A stretch of DNA of 64,000 nt, taken from assembly GCF_013177315.1 (NCBI RefSeq), contig NZ_CP053661.1:5270001-5334000 (forward strand), given 5' to 3'. The notes beneath the pieces were generated by a model. The model searched no databases. It saw only the letters and a list, made by a program, of their open reading frames with translations, and was not told where the DNA came from. The position numbers were made by a program, and so were the translations under genes. The stretch comes from Thermoleptolyngbya sichuanensis A183 (lineage in GTDB: Bacteria > Cyanobacteriota > Cyanobacteriia > Elainellales > Elainellaceae). How positions within the stretch are numbered: position 1 is the first letter of the stretch; each line of letters opens with the position of its first letter. Below are positions 26,975 through 36,343 of the stretch, piece after piece.

Positions 26975-27736
26975 TTACACGGCCAGGAATTGCTGGATCA
27001 CGTCGTTGCTCAGTTCGCTAGTCGGGCCAGAGGCGACGATGCCGCCCTTTTGCATGGCGTAGTAGCGGTCGGCCTGACGCACAAAATGCAAATGCTGCTC
27101 CACTAAAAGAACCGAAATCCCTGTGGAGGCAACGATCTGGCGCACGGCGTTTTCGATATCCAGGATGATAGAGGGCTGAATGCCTTCGGTGGGTTCGTCC
27201 AGCACCAGGAGTTTGGGCTTACCCATGAGGGCGCGGGCGATCGCCAACTGTTGCTGCTGCCCGCCTGACAGGTCGCCGCCCATCCGATCCAGCATGGTCT
27301 TTAGCACAGGAAACAGATCGTAGATATAGTCGGGAACCTGGTTGGTACTGCGCCCAGCTTTTTCTGCCCTTGCTTCGCGCCCCAGCAGCAGGTTTTCCTG
27401 CACCGTCAACCGGGGAATCACCTCGCGCCCCTGCGGAACGTAGCCAATGCCCAGTCGCGCCCGCTGGTCAGGAGTCCGTTCTAAGAGCGATCGCCCATCG
27501 AATGTGATATTCCCACTGCGCGGCTTTAGCAGGCCCATGATGGTCTTCAGCAGGGTCGTCTTGCCCACGCCGTTGCGCCCAATCAAGCACACCATCTGTC
27601 CCCGTGGCACGGTGAGATCCACATTCCGCAAGATGTGGCTCTCGCCATAATACACATTCAGCCCCGATACGCGGAGCATAGCGTCATCGGAAACGGCAGG
27701 CGCTTCGTAGGCGACAGCAGAGTTGGTTTGGCTCAT
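26975..27736 (-). CDS. urtE: urea ABC transporter ATP-binding protein UrtE
   Basis: A 253-aa ABC ATPase, the last gene of the urtABCDE unit. Walker A is GRNGVGKTTLLK, the signature is LSGGQQQQLAIARAL, and Walker B is LLVLDEPTEGIQPSI. VNVYYGESHILRNVDL-type residues and the LivF-like ending match UrtE. It powers high-affinity urea import from the inner face of the plasma membrane. The start at 27736 adds about 19 residues before the usual MLRVSGLNVYYGE; the ATG at 27679 may be the true start. It lies 109 bp after urtD. Confidence 0.94.
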   Translation of the reverse strand: MSQTNSAVAYEAPAVSDDAMLRVSGLNVYYGESHILRNVDLTVPRGQMVCLIGRNGVGKTTLLKTIMGLLKPRSGNITFDGRSLLERTPDQRARLGIGYVPQGREVIPRLTVQENLLLGREARAEKAGRSTNQVPDYIYDLFPVLKTMLDRMGGDLSGGQQQQLAIARALMGKPKLLVLDEPTEGIQPSIILDIENAVRQIVASTGISVLLVEQHLHFVRQADRYYAMQKGGIVASGPTSELSNDVIQQFLAV

Positions 27737-27845
27737 GATGGCAGAGGGAAAGGGATAAGGGAGTATTGGCGCGATGGCGGATTGGTGTGGTGGAACAGGG
27801 CAGATTCCGAGCCGCATTTCTGACTTCGGAGGCCTGATTCCTGCC

Positions 27846-28655
27846 CTACACGCCTTCGACGACTTCTAGCAGTTCTTCGGTGTCTTGCAGGCTGATGGGG
27901 CCATCGGCATGGATTTCTTGACCCAGATAAACTTCGATCACGCGGGGGTCAGACTGCACTTCGTCGATGGTGCCTTCACAGAGGACGGAACCCTGGTGCA
28001 GCACGGTGACTGTGCCTCTGGCAATTTGGCGAACGAATTCCATGTCATGTTCGATTACGATGATCGAATGGCTCTCGGCCAAGGACAGCAGCAGTTCACC
28101 CGTGCGTTCCGTTTCTTCGTCCGTCAGCCCGGCCACGGGTTCGTCTACTAGCAGCAAATCGGGGGATTGAGCCACCAACATGCCAATTTCTAGCCACTGC
28201 TTTTCGCCGTGCGACAGCAGATTCGCTTTCATATCCGCTTTGTGTGACAGGCCAATGGTTTCCAGCAGTTCCGCGACCGTTCGCCGCTCAACGTTTAGCG
28301 TCTTGCGAAACAGGGTGTGAATGACGGACTTTTGGCGGTTGGCGGCTAGCTCTAGGTTTTCGCGGGTGGACAGGTTCAGGTACACTCGTGGCGTTTGAAA
28401 CTTCCGCCCCACGCCCATTTGCGCGATTTCATGCTCAGCGTAGGGACGCAGATTCCGACCTTTGAAGCGCACCTGTCCTTCGGTGGGCTTGGTTTTTCCC
28501 GTAATGATGTCGAGAAAGGTCGTCTTGCCTGCACCGTTAGGGCCGATGATGACGCGCAGTTCGCCCTTGTCGAGGCTGAAGTTAAGATGATTGAGTGCCT
28601 TAAAGCCGTCGAAGCTAACGGTAAGGTCGTCAATCTCCAAGATTTTTTCGTTCAT
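27846..28655 (-). CDS. urtD: urea ABC transporter ATP-binding protein UrtD
   Basis: A 269-aa LivG-type ABC ATPase. Walker A is GPNGAGKTTFLDIITG, the signature is LSHGEKQWLEIGM (the LSHGEKQWLEI form is characteristic of UrtD), and Walker B is LLLVDEPVAGL. It pairs with UrtE to energise urea uptake. The ATG at 28655 overlaps the end of urtC by 26 bp, which suggests translational coupling. Confidence 0.95.
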   Translation of the reverse strand: MNEKILEIDDLTVSFDGFKALNHLNFSLDKGELRVIIGPNGAGKTTFLDIITGKTKPTEGQVRFKGRNLRPYAEHEIAQMGVGRKFQTPRVYLNLSTRENLELAANRQKSVIHTLFRKTLNVERRTVAELLETIGLSHKADMKANLLSHGEKQWLEIGMLVAQSPDLLLVDEPVAGLTDEETERTGELLLSLAESHSIIVIEHDMEFVRQIARGTVTVLHQGSVLCEGTIDEVQSDPRVIEVYLGQEIHADGPISLQDTEELLEVVEGV

Positions 28656-29796
28656 ATTCAACCTCTGGGTCTTCCTCTAGGCTTGGGTAGGTAGATAGGC
28701 GAGTTTGCCCGGTGAGCTGCTTGTAAAGGTTCACGCCGCTGGTGCGGAGCCAGCCGATAATGCCGCTGGGCAACAGCAGCACCACCAGCAAAAACAAACC
28801 GCCCTGGAAAAATAGCCAAAAATCGGGAAACTTTTCGCTCAGCAGGCTTTTGGCTAGGTTCACAACCACTGCGCCCAAAATTGCGCCCACCAGCGTTGCG
28901 CGGCCGCCGACTGCGACCCAAATCACCATTTCAATCGAGAAGGCAATGTTCATCGTGTTTGGCGACACAATGCCCGATTGCAGCGTGAACAGAGCACCCG
29001 CGATTCCGGCCAGCGCACCAGACACAGCAAACACCAGGATCTTGAACCCCGTTGGGTTATAGCCCGTAAATCGAACGCGACTTTCATCGTCACGGATGGC
29101 CACCAGAAGGCGACCAAACCGGCCGCTGGTCAGCCATCGACACAGGGCGTAGGCCGCCACAACGAACAGGATGGTGATGATGTAGAGAATGTACTGCGTC
29201 CGGTTGTCCTTCACAGGCAATCCAAAAACCGACCGAAAATCGGTCAAGCCGTTGGTTCCGTTGAACAGCTTTTGCTGACCGTTGAAGAAGTTGAAAAAGA
29301 TAATCGTGGCGGCTTGCGTCAGGATGGAAAAATACACGCCGCGAATCCGGTTTCGGAAGATGACGTAGCCCAGCAGTCCGGCAATGATGGCGGGAATGAC
29401 GGCGATCGCCATCATGGAAAAAGGCGCAGAGTAAAACGGTCGCCAGAACCAGGGCAACTCGCTGACTCCGTAAAGCGACATGAAATCTGGAAGCCCGCTT
29501 CCTGGCGGCTGGGGCAGCTTTAGGTGCATGGCCAGGGCATAGCCGCCCAGCGTGAAGAAAATGCCGTGACCCAAGCTGAGCAGCCCGGTGAAGCCCCAGA
29601 TTAGGTCAATACCGAGGGCAACAATCGCCAGCGCCAAGAATCGACCCATCAGGTTAAGGCGAAAGGCAGAAATCATCCACGGCAGCGCGAAGATGAGGAA
29701 CAGGGCGATCGCCGCGACGATGGCAATTTCTATCAAGAGCGATCGCCGCTTTGCCAGGTTTACGGTGCGATTGGGAACAAAAGTGTCAACGGCCAT
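28630..29796 (-). CDS. urtC: urea ABC transporter permease UrtC
   Basis: A 388-aa LivM-type permease with eight to ten hydrophobic helices. Family marks are ALGIDLIWGFTGLLSLGHG, FRNRIRGVYFSILTQAATII and AVSGALAGIAGALFTLQSGIVSP. It forms the membrane channel with UrtB. The N-terminus is complete, and a HIP1 site lies just inside the coding start. A 46-bp direct repeat separates it from urtB. Confidence 0.95.
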   Translation of the reverse strand: MAVDTFVPNRTVNLAKRRSLLIEIAIVAAIALFLIFALPWMISAFRLNLMGRFLALAIVALGIDLIWGFTGLLSLGHGIFFTLGGYALAMHLKLPQPPGSGLPDFMSLYGVSELPWFWRPFYSAPFSMMAIAVIPAIIAGLLGYVIFRNRIRGVYFSILTQAATIIFFNFFNGQQKLFNGTNGLTDFRSVFGLPVKDNRTQYILYIITILFVVAAYALCRWLTSGRFGRLLVAIRDDESRVRFTGYNPTGFKILVFAVSGALAGIAGALFTLQSGIVSPNTMNIAFSIEMVIWVAVGGRATLVGAILGAVVVNLAKSLLSEKFPDFWLFFQGGLFLLVVLLLPSGIIGWLRTSGVNLYKQLTGQTRLSTYPSLEEDPEVEYERKNLGD

Positions 29797-29800
29797 GAGG

Positions 29801-29889
29801 ATTGCTCAGGTAACGGCAACAAGAATCGGTGCAGAGGCAGACAAACATTGCTCAGGTAACGGCAACGAGAATTGGTGCAGAGCCAGACC
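29801..29889. repeat. 46-bp tandem duplication in urtB-urtC gap
   Basis: ATTGCTCAGGTAACGGCAAC and the 23 bp after it (29801-29843) are repeated at 29847-29889 with three or four mismatches. The duplication fills most of the 104-bp gap inside the operon. Confidence 0.9.
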
Positions 29890-29900
29890 AGATTGCATGG

Positions 29901-31058
29901 CTAGGCATCCACCGTGCGTCCTTTCTGCGGGAACATCCCTGCCGGACGAAACTGGAGAAACAGGACGATTAGCGCAAACACCATTACCTTTGCCATGCTG
30001 GTGGTGGCGAAAAAGGTGAAAAAGTCCTTGATAAACGGGATATTGGTCAAGTTTGCCAGCATCCCCGTGCCAATAATGTAGTCCGTAATGCCAATTGCCA
30101 TCGCGCCGACAATCGTGCCAATCAGCTTGCCTACGCCGCCCACAACCACCACCATGAACGTATTCACGATGTAGTTTTGCCCCGTGTTGGGGCCAACAGA
30201 ACCCAGCAGGCTGAGGGCGCACCCAGCGATACCCGCCAGCCCCGACCCCAAGGCAAACGTGAGCGCGTCCACAGTGCGGGTGGGAATGCCCAGACAGGCG
30301 CTCATGTTGCGGTTTTGGGTGACAGCGCGAATCCGCAGCCCCCAAGCCGTGCGGTTCAGAAACCAGTAGACCCCCAGCACACACAGCACCGTCAGCACCA
30401 TGATGAATAGGCGTGTGTAGGGAAGCTGGTAGTTGCCCAGGGGAATACCACCGCGCAGCCAAGCGGGTGCGGTCACGTCTTTGTTTTGTGCGCCAAACCA
30501 GGGTTGTGTCACGGCTAGCCCGTAGGTTCTGGCAAGGAGGTTGCTCGCGACAAGGGCGATCGCCCCCGACAGCGCCAGCAGCAGAGCCGTTGCCCAGCCC
30601 TGAATCCGCTCAAAATCAGGACGACGCTTGGCAATCCACTGTCCGCCAAAATACAAAACACAAAACAGAATTAGACCAAACACCAGTACCCAGTTCACAC
30701 TGCGGACGAACTGCTGCAAAATCAGGCTCACGCCCCAAGTTGCCAGGAGCGTTTCTAGCGGTCGCCCGTAGAGATAGCGAATCACGCCCCGCTCCAGCAG
30801 CAGCCCCACCAGCGCCGCGACAATAAACGCCGCTATCAGCGCAAAAAAGATATAAGCCTCAAACAGCGGCCCACCGATTGCCCTGAACGCATTCTGCACC
30901 ACGAAGGTCGTATAAGCGCCAAGCATCATCAGCTCGCCGTGGGCCATGTTGATCACGCCCATCAAGCCAAACACGATTGCCAGCCCCAGCGCCGCCAGCA
31001 GCAGGATCGAGCCAATGCTGACTCCGTTAAAAATACCGTCCAAAATACTCGCAACCAC
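29901..31058 (-). CDS. urtB: urea ABC transporter permease UrtB
   Basis: A 385-aa LivH-type permease with LFGLMGVINMAHGELMMLGAY near the N-terminus, AVTQNRNMSACLGIPTRTVDALTFALGSGLAGIAGCALS in the middle (given here in parts: RNMSACLGIPT and LGSGLAGIAG), and FVVVVGGVGKLIGTIVG. About nine helices are visible. It is the partner of UrtC in the urea channel. It lies 124 bp after urtA, with a palindromic core in the gap. Confidence 0.95.
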   Translation of the reverse strand: MVASILDGIFNGVSIGSILLLAALGLAIVFGLMGVINMAHGELMMLGAYTTFVVQNAFRAIGGPLFEAYIFFALIAAFIVAALVGLLLERGVIRYLYGRPLETLLATWGVSLILQQFVRSVNWVLVFGLILFCVLYFGGQWIAKRRPDFERIQGWATALLLALSGAIALVASNLLARTYGLAVTQPWFGAQNKDVTAPAWLRGGIPLGNYQLPYTRLFIMVLTVLCVLGVYWFLNRTAWGLRIRAVTQNRNMSACLGIPTRTVDALTFALGSGLAGIAGCALSLLGSVGPNTGQNYIVNTFMVVVVGGVGKLIGTIVGAMAIGITDYIIGTGMLANLTNIPFIKDFFTFFATTSMAKVMVFALIVLFLQFRPAGMFPQKGRTVDA

Positions 31059-31133
31059 AGGCCCTCTCCCAATGAGTCAGCAATAGGCAACCCGTTACCT
31101 ATAGCTCAGCTATAGCCGAGCTAGGTAAAGAAA

Positions 31134-31161
31134 CTCTCGCGGGCCACGCCCGCGAGAAATC
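31134..31161. repeat. palindromic core related to the MITE-like element
   Basis: CTCGCGGGC and GCCCGCGAG surround a short centre, followed by AAATCT. This matches the centre of the roughly 90-bp element at 33205 and 51183, without its terminal repeats. It lies between urtA and urtB and could attenuate transcription between the abundant binding protein and the permeases. Confidence 0.7.
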
Positions 31162-31182
31162 TAAGAAACCAGTGACCTATCT

Positions 31183-32511
31183 CTAGATCTGGAACTTGCC
31201 CGGATCGCTGACATCGGTTCTCGTCCAATCGCAGGCAAAGCCCTTGGTTTCTGCAACGTATTGGTTCCAAGGCACCGGATCGACCGGGGCGGGCGTGGAA
31301 TAGACAATTTCAAACAGGCCGTCATCCCGCACTTCACCAATCCGAACCGTCTTGGAAATGTGGTGATTGGGGAACATCTTCACCGGGCCGTGGGGCGCGG
31401 CAAATTCTTGACCGTAGGCAGCAGAGCGCACTGCTTCTAGGTCAGTCGGTGTGCCCTCTGCGCCAGCTTTTTCAACTGCCTGCTTCCAGATGTTGACAGA
31501 GATGTAGCCCGCTTCCATCGGGTCGTTGGTCACACGATTGTCGCCATACTTGGCTTTGAAGGCATCCACAAACTTCTTGTTTTCGGGCGAATCGACCGTC
31601 ATAAAGTAGTTCCAGGCAGCAGCATGGCCAAGCAAGTATTCCTTGCCGATGGCCTGCACTTCTTCTTCTGCGATACTCACCGACATGGTGGGATACTTGT
31701 CCGGTGTGAGGCCTGCGCCTTGCAGTTGCTTGAAGAAGGCCACGTTGCTGTCGCCGTTCAGCGTGTTGTAGATGACACCGCCGTTGGGCAGAGCCGAACG
31801 AATCTTGGCGATAATCGGCGCAACTTCAGTGTTGCCCAGGGGTAGGTAGTCTTCGCCAACCACCGTGCCGCCCTTGGCAGCCACTTGGGCTTTGATAATC
31901 GTGTTGGCGGTACGGGGGAACACGTAGTCCGAGCCGACCAGATAGAATTCCTTGCCCTTGTTTTCCAGCAGCCAGTCCACCGACGGCTCGATTTGCTGGT
32001 TAGGCGCAGCACCCGTATAGAAAATGTTCTTGGAGCATTCCTGCCCTTCATACTGCACCGGGTAGAACAGCATGTGGTTCTTTTCTTCAAACACGGGCAG
32101 CACCGCTTTGCGGCTAGCAGAAGTCCAGCAGCCAAAGATAACGACGACCTGATCTTGATCAATCAGCTTGCGGGCTTTTTCGGCAAAGGTGGGCCAATCC
32201 GACGCGCCGTCTTCAACGATAGGGATAATCTGCTTACCCAGCACGCCGCCTGATGCGTTAATTTCATCGATGGCAAGCAGCGTAGAATCGACCACCGACT
32301 TCTCAGAGATGGCCATCGTGCCGCTGAGCGAGTGGAGGACACCCACCTTGATGCCATCCCCTGAAGCAGGAGTCGTTGGCGAAGATGCATCCGCAGCAGG
32401 GGAACTTGCCGTAGTGGTAGTAGAGGGAGCACAGGCCTTGAGCAACATGCTAGCTCCGAGTGCGGCGGAGCCATAGACCATAAATTTCCGACGACCAAAT
32501 AGCCTTGTCAT
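31183..32511 (-). CDS. urtA: urea ABC transporter substrate-binding protein UrtA
   Basis: A 442-aa periplasmic urea-binding lipoprotein. The N-terminus has a twin-Arg segment ([18 protein letters not shown]) and a lipobox ending LLKAC, so it may use Tat export followed by lipidation. The body has [48 protein letters not shown] and YNTLNGDSN, all typical of UrtA. AGGAG lies 8-12 nt before the ATG. It is the first gene of urtABCDE and has an NtcA-type promoter upstream. Confidence 0.96.
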   Translation of the reverse strand: MTRLFGRRKFMVYGSAALGASMLLKACAPSTTTTASSPAADASSPTTPASGDGIKVGVLHSLSGTMAISEKSVVDSTLLAIDEINASGGVLGKQIIPIVEDGASDWPTFAEKARKLIDQDQVVVIFGCWTSASRKAVLPVFEEKNHMLFYPVQYEGQECSKNIFYTGAAPNQQIEPSVDWLLENKGKEFYLVGSDYVFPRTANTIIKAQVAAKGGTVVGEDYLPLGNTEVAPIIAKIRSALPNGGVIYNTLNGDSNVAFFKQLQGAGLTPDKYPTMSVSIAEEEVQAIGKEYLLGHAAAWNYFMTVDSPENKKFVDAFKAKYGDNRVTNDPMEAGYISVNIWKQAVEKAGAEGTPTDLEAVRSAAYGQEFAAPHGPVKMFPNHHISKTVRIGEVRDDGLFEIVYSTPAPVDPVPWNQYVAETKGFACDWTRTDVSDPGKFQI

Positions 32512-32569
32512 GCAACACGTCTCCTCATCGCGAGGGGGCGAAATGAACGATTAATCATACTAGGGTGTG

Positions 32570-32611
32570 ATGTTAGGTCTGTAGACCCTTGTCATTTGTG
32601 CTTTAGGCTAC
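32570..32611 (-). promoter_or_regulatory. NtcA-activated promoter of urtA
   Basis: On the minus strand GTAGCCTAAAGCAC (GTA-N8-CAC, one mismatch from GTA-N8-TAC) is followed after exactly 22 nt by TAACAT, which fits the TA-N3-T -10 box. The order and spacing match class II NtcA promoters, which are activated under nitrogen limitation. The start of urtA is 59 bp after the -10 box. Confidence 0.75.
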
Positions 32612-32777
32612 AAAACTAAAGTTCTTAAGTTTTTATAAATCTGCTTTCAGACCTTATTTCTGCACTTTGGCGGAGTCATCCCTGTCGTTTGGCTGAGTTG
32701 GCGTTTGGCTGAGTTGGCGCGGCGAGCTTTGCCTCTCTAGACCTCTTTAGACCGCTTTAGTCTAGTTCTAGCCAGCT

Positions 32778-33128
32778 TTATGCGTCTTTTTCGACCGCTT
32801 CTTTTCTAAGGTTGGAAATGTCCCAGGCGCGATCGCCCTCGGCTCGTCGATCTTCTGCGTCTGCCTGCAAAATGCGCTCCAGGTCTTGGGCCAACTGGCG
32901 CGATCGCGCAATCAGAGCGGTGTCATCGTCTTCCATCGCAGCTACATCACGCAGCACCTCTTCATCGTGCTGTTTGAAAATTTTCGCGGTCCGATGCGCC
33001 CGATAGGAGCGCACGCCCATCAGTTTGAGCGCTTCTACACCCAGATCTAGTGCGGAGCTAAAGGTTTCCCGCTGGATCACGTCTACGCTGTTGCGGATGA
33101 GTTCGTAGGCATGGCGGCGATCGCCCAA
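32778..33128 (-). pseudogene. C-terminal fragment of a Kef-type K+/H+ antiporter
   Basis: The 116-aa frame reads GDRRHAYELIRNSVDVIQRETFSSALDLGVEALKLMG and SYRAHRTAKIFKQHDEEVL (split here). This resembles the end of the RCK/TrkA-N domain and tail of KefB/KefC-family (CPA2) antiporters. The transporter domain of about 380 residues and most of the nucleotide-binding domain are absent; an in-frame TGA lies three codons before the first homologous residue. I read it as a 5'-deleted pseudogene. A MITE-like element lies 77 bp from the break. Confidence 0.7.
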
Positions 33129-33204
33129 ACAAGATCAAGGATACGGTTTGGGTTGCCCATGCGCTTGATTGAGGAACGCTATCGATTCTAGGGCATTCTT
33201 AATT

Positions 33205-33293
33205 AGGACTTACGCAGTTGGACAATTTCTCGCGGGCGTAGCCCGCGAGAAATTGTCCAGACCCCAGAAAGCTTATTGCAAGTGCGTAAGTCT
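33205..33293. mobile_element. MITE-like element, copy 2
   Basis: An 89-bp element in inverted orientation relative to the copy at 51183. It starts AGGACTTACGCA and ends TGCGTAAGTCT, with a long internal palindrome (GGACAATTTCTCGCGGGC and its complement). Overall order and sequence match the 51183 copy closely. Confidence 0.88.
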
Positions 33294-33364
33294 CATCAAT
33301 CCCAAAGATAATCTTAAGAAGAAACGGCTTCGTTTGATGCAGCATTGCGGCAGCCGAATTAGCA

Positions 33365-33928
33365 CTACGGCGCAACGTCCCGCTGTTTCACCACTCGCCC
33401 AGGGCTGACAAAAGAAATGCCCTGAGAAGACGAAGTGCTGATCATGACCGCTTCAATCACGGGTTCTGAAACAGCCGTTTCTGCTACCCAGTCCACCAAA
33501 AAGTTTGCGCCCGCGCCGCCGCTCACATCGTTTGCTGCCACAAAAAAGCTGACCGAAGCCAGCGGCCCCAGTTTCGATGGCTCCGTAATATCCTGACGAA
33601 TCATCTCACCCTCAGAGTCGAAGTAGCGCACGGCAGTAATGATAATGGCGTGTTCTGCATCGGTATTGCGAATGCTCAGCGTGGCCGACAGGTTGACCGC
33701 ATTGCGCGGGTTGTTATGATGATAGATGTGCGAATAGACCGGAACATAAACCGTCTGTCCGTCGATGATTTTCTCAGGATTTAGAAAGACGGGTTGAAGC
33801 GTTGCCTCTTGCTGAACGATCGTCGCTGGCAGTTGCTCTGGCGGCTGGGTGGAACAGGTCATCCCTGTCATCGCCAGAAGGATTCCGCAGATCGCTGATA
33901 GGAATTTCGCTGGTTTACCGGAGCGCAT
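33365..33928 (-). CDS. DUF3124-domain secreted protein
   Basis: A 187-aa protein with an N-terminal signal (ILLAMTGMTC) that may be a lipoprotein signal, though GMTC is not an ideal lipobox. The mature part matches DUF3124: GQTVYVPVYSHIYHHNNPRNAVNLSATLSIRNTD (in parts YVPVYSHIY and LSIRNTD), YFDSEGEMIR and VEAVMIST. The function of the domain is unknown. It lies 150 bp after ureG on the same strand and could be read from the same transcript. Confidence 0.85.
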   Translation of the reverse strand: MRSGKPAKFLSAICGILLAMTGMTCSTQPPEQLPATIVQQEATLQPVFLNPEKIIDGQTVYVPVYSHIYHHNNPRNAVNLSATLSIRNTDAEHAIIITAVRYFDSEGEMIRQDITEPSKLGPLASVSFFVAANDVSGGAGANFLVDWVAETAVSEPVIEAVMISTSSSQGISFVSPGRVVKQRDVAP

Positions 33929-34078
33929 CTTTTTGCGAGTTTTTGAGATCTGCTTTGAGACTTGTCACCACGTTCTTGCTTGCGTTCGAGATACAGTGCC
34001 TTCTGCTTGTTGCTATTATTGCGGAATTCTGGTTCAAATTCCGTTCTTGGGGAGCGATCGCCCTCATCCTCATTCCGT

Positions 34079-34696
34079 TCAAGCCGACGGTTGCAAAGAC
34101 GGTTTGCCCATGTGCAGCTCAATAAACTGCACAATAGTTTCTAGCTCCTGATTGATCTTCAGATTTGTAAAGACAAACGGCTTGTTGCCGCGCATCTTGC
34201 GGGCATCGCGCTCCATCACGCCCAAGTCTGCCCCCACCAGCGGAGCTAGGTCGATTTTGTTAATCACCAGCAGGTCAGATTTCGTAATGCCCGGGCCGCC
34301 CTTTCGGGGAATCTTGTCCCCAGCGGCCACATCGATCACGTAGATCGTCAAATCCACCAGTTCCGGGCTGAAGGTAGACGCGAGGTTGTCGCCGCCGCTT
34401 TCCACAAAGATTAAATCAGGCTGAAACTGCCGCTCTAGCTGTTCGATCGCCACCAAGTTAATCGAGGCATCTTCGCGAATCGCCGTGTGGGGACAGCCGC
34501 CCGTTTCCACGCCCACGATGCGATCGCCCGTCAGCGCCTCACTCCGCACCAAAAACTGCGCGTCTTCCTTCGTATAGATATCATTCGTCACCACCGCTAG
34601 GCTATACGTCTCCCGCATCGCCTTACACAAGCGATCAACCAAAGCCGTCTTTCCAGAACCCACAGGGCCAGCAATACCAACACGAAAAGTATTCAT
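34079..34696 (-). CDS. ureG: urease accessory GTPase UreG
   Basis: A 205-aa SIMIBI-class GTPase that drives nickel insertion into apo-urease with UreD, UreF and UreE. The P-loop is [40 protein letters not shown], the metal-binding CPH, and [16 protein letters not shown] are all present. The true start is the ATG at 34696 ([10 protein letters not shown]). The frame stays open upstream only because a repeat array reads as Lys/Arg/Asn/Glu. It lies 1.4 kb from urtA on the same strand; the other ure genes are outside the window. Confidence 0.97.
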   Translation of the reverse strand: MNTFRVGIAGPVGSGKTALVDRLCKAMRETYSLAVVTNDIYTKEDAQFLVRSEALTGDRIVGVETGGCPHTAIREDASINLVAIEQLERQFQPDLIFVESGGDNLASTFSPELVDLTIYVIDVAAGDKIPRKGGPGITKSDLLVINKIDLAPLVGADLGVMERDARKMRGNKPFVFTNLKINQELETIVQFIELHMGKPSLQPSA

Positions 34697-34715
34697 CAGA
34701 GTCTCTTTTATCGCT

Positions 34716-34806
34716 CTTCGTTCTTCTTTTTTCGTTCTTCTTTTTTCGTTCTTCGTTCTTCTTTTTTCGTTCTTCGTTCTTCTTTTTTCGTTCTTCGCTC
34801 TTCGCT
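34716..34806. repeat. 14/21-bp tandem repeat in ureG leader
   Basis: About five units built from TTCGTTC and TTCTTTTTT (plus strand) fill most of the 124 bp between ureG and the upstream gene. On the minus strand it is a purine tract reading in frame with ureG, so it could hide the true start in automated calls. Confidence 0.9.
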
Positions 34807-34820
34807 CCCACCCAAATCTA

Positions 34821-36131
34821 TCATCGTCGCATTTCTGGTTTCTGATCTTTGTAATCCATCGCACGACTCATCAACAATTCTCGATGGCGAATCGTGCTGA
34901 GGACCACATCCCAGGGAAAGGTAAAAGACTGAAACGAAGCCTGGGAGATGCGGTCGGTGTCAAGGTCGGTCACGACTTTGTGAAACATTTCAAATAGAGC
35001 CTGGCGCAGAGATTCCAGTTCCTCCGGGGTGCTTGCCTGTTCTACTTTTTCGAGCAGCGCCAGCACCTTGAGGTTGTACATATCAGCACGATTTTTCTGG
35101 CGTTCATCCAGCCAGCGGCGAAATTGCCACAGACTAGACGCAGCTAGCACCGCAAAGGACAGCAGAAAGCCCATGACCTCGGCATATTCCACCAAAAAGG
35201 CGGGTTCGTCCTGGTTGTAATAATCGCGAGCGCCAGGATGCAGCGACAGACCCAGATTTTCGCGGGCATCGGGCAGGCGCATGAGCGCAGCACGGGGATA
35301 CTGGCTGACCAGTTCGTTGCGAAATTCAAACAGGGTTTGGGTAATCACTTTGGCGATCGCTGGTTCCAGATCCCGCCGCGTTACCAAAATCGCTCGCAGC
35401 CCCACAGCGGGAATATCTTCGTCAGGAATCGGCAGCGCCCCGTCGTAGGTGCCTTTGGGAATTTCGCTGGCTTCCAGCACGGGCAGCGTCAGCCGCATGG
35501 ATTCCGCCTGGTCGATCGGCACGAGCTGCGCCTGGGTGCGCTGGAGCAGACCCCGCACCGAAGGGCTACCCAATGCAATCACACGAAACAGCGCGTCGAT
35601 CTCGCCCGCTTGCAGCTTTTCGTAAGATTCGGCGGTAGTCATGGGCAGCGGGCGAAAGTCGCTGTCCATAAGGTTGTAGTGGGTCTGGAAGTGCTTGAAG
35701 ATGGGGTAGGAGCCGCTGCCCTGGGGCGGAACAGCGACCCGCTTGCCGCGCAGGTCGGTGAACTGGCGAATGTTGGCGCTGGGCGCGGCAATTAGGTGGC
35801 AGATTTCGGGAAACAGGTAGGCGATCGCCTGCACAGACGGGTCTAGCGACGTGTCGCCTTGGATAATGCCTAAATCCGCTTCGCTCTCAGCCAGCAGTTT
35901 CGCATTTTGCAGGGAGCCGTCGGTTTCCAGCACGCGAATCTGAATCTTGGGTTCGTGGGCAGCGACCACGCTCGACAGCGCCGTAGCAAAGGCGTAGTAT
36001 TCTCCGTCTGCGTTGCCCGTGGCAATGGTGAGCGAATAGACCCGCTGCCGCTCGATCGTCCACTGGGCCGCAAAGGCGATCGCTCCCAACACGCTCAGCA
36101 CCACAATTGGAATTGCAAACTTACTCTGCAT
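34821..36131 (-). CDS. membrane-anchored TAXI-family solute-binding protein
   Basis: A 436-aa protein with an N-terminal transmembrane helix ([18 protein letters not shown]), a TAXI-family TRAP-type binding domain ([50 protein letters not shown]), then a second helix near 345-365 ([19 protein letters not shown]) and a charged cytoplasmic tail of about 75 residues. Free TAXI proteins lack the second helix and tail, and no DctQ/DctM permease is nearby. This suggests a sensor or co-receptor, not a transporter subunit. The ATG at 36131 gives a proper anchor. It is divergent from a GGDEF gene. Confidence 0.85.
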   Translation of the reverse strand: MQSKFAIPIVVLSVLGAIAFAAQWTIERQRVYSLTIATGNADGEYYAFATALSSVVAAHEPKIQIRVLETDGSLQNAKLLAESEADLGIIQGDTSLDPSVQAIAYLFPEICHLIAAPSANIRQFTDLRGKRVAVPPQGSGSYPIFKHFQTHYNLMDSDFRPLPMTTAESYEKLQAGEIDALFRVIALGSPSVRGLLQRTQAQLVPIDQAESMRLTLPVLEASEIPKGTYDGALPIPDEDIPAVGLRAILVTRRDLEPAIAKVITQTLFEFRNELVSQYPRAALMRLPDARENLGLSLHPGARDYYNQDEPAFLVEYAEVMGFLLSFAVLAASSLWQFRRWLDERQKNRADMYNLKVLALLEKVEQASTPEELESLRQALFEMFHKVVTDLDTDRISQASFQSFTFPWDVVLSTIRHRELLMSRAMDYKDQKPEMRR

Positions 36132-36343
36132 AGGCTCTGACCGAATGAGATAATACTCGATCCAATAGGGCAACGACCCGACGAACACCAGATGACAGAA
36201 GTGGCCACCTACAGTTCTAAATGCGTTGAATCGAAAGCTGCTTGCATTCTTGACCGCCTTTGCTGACCGAACTGAACTCGGTGGACTAGCTTTAGAGACT
36301 TGCCTTAAAGACTTGACAATGACTCCAGAAAACATCTCAACCC

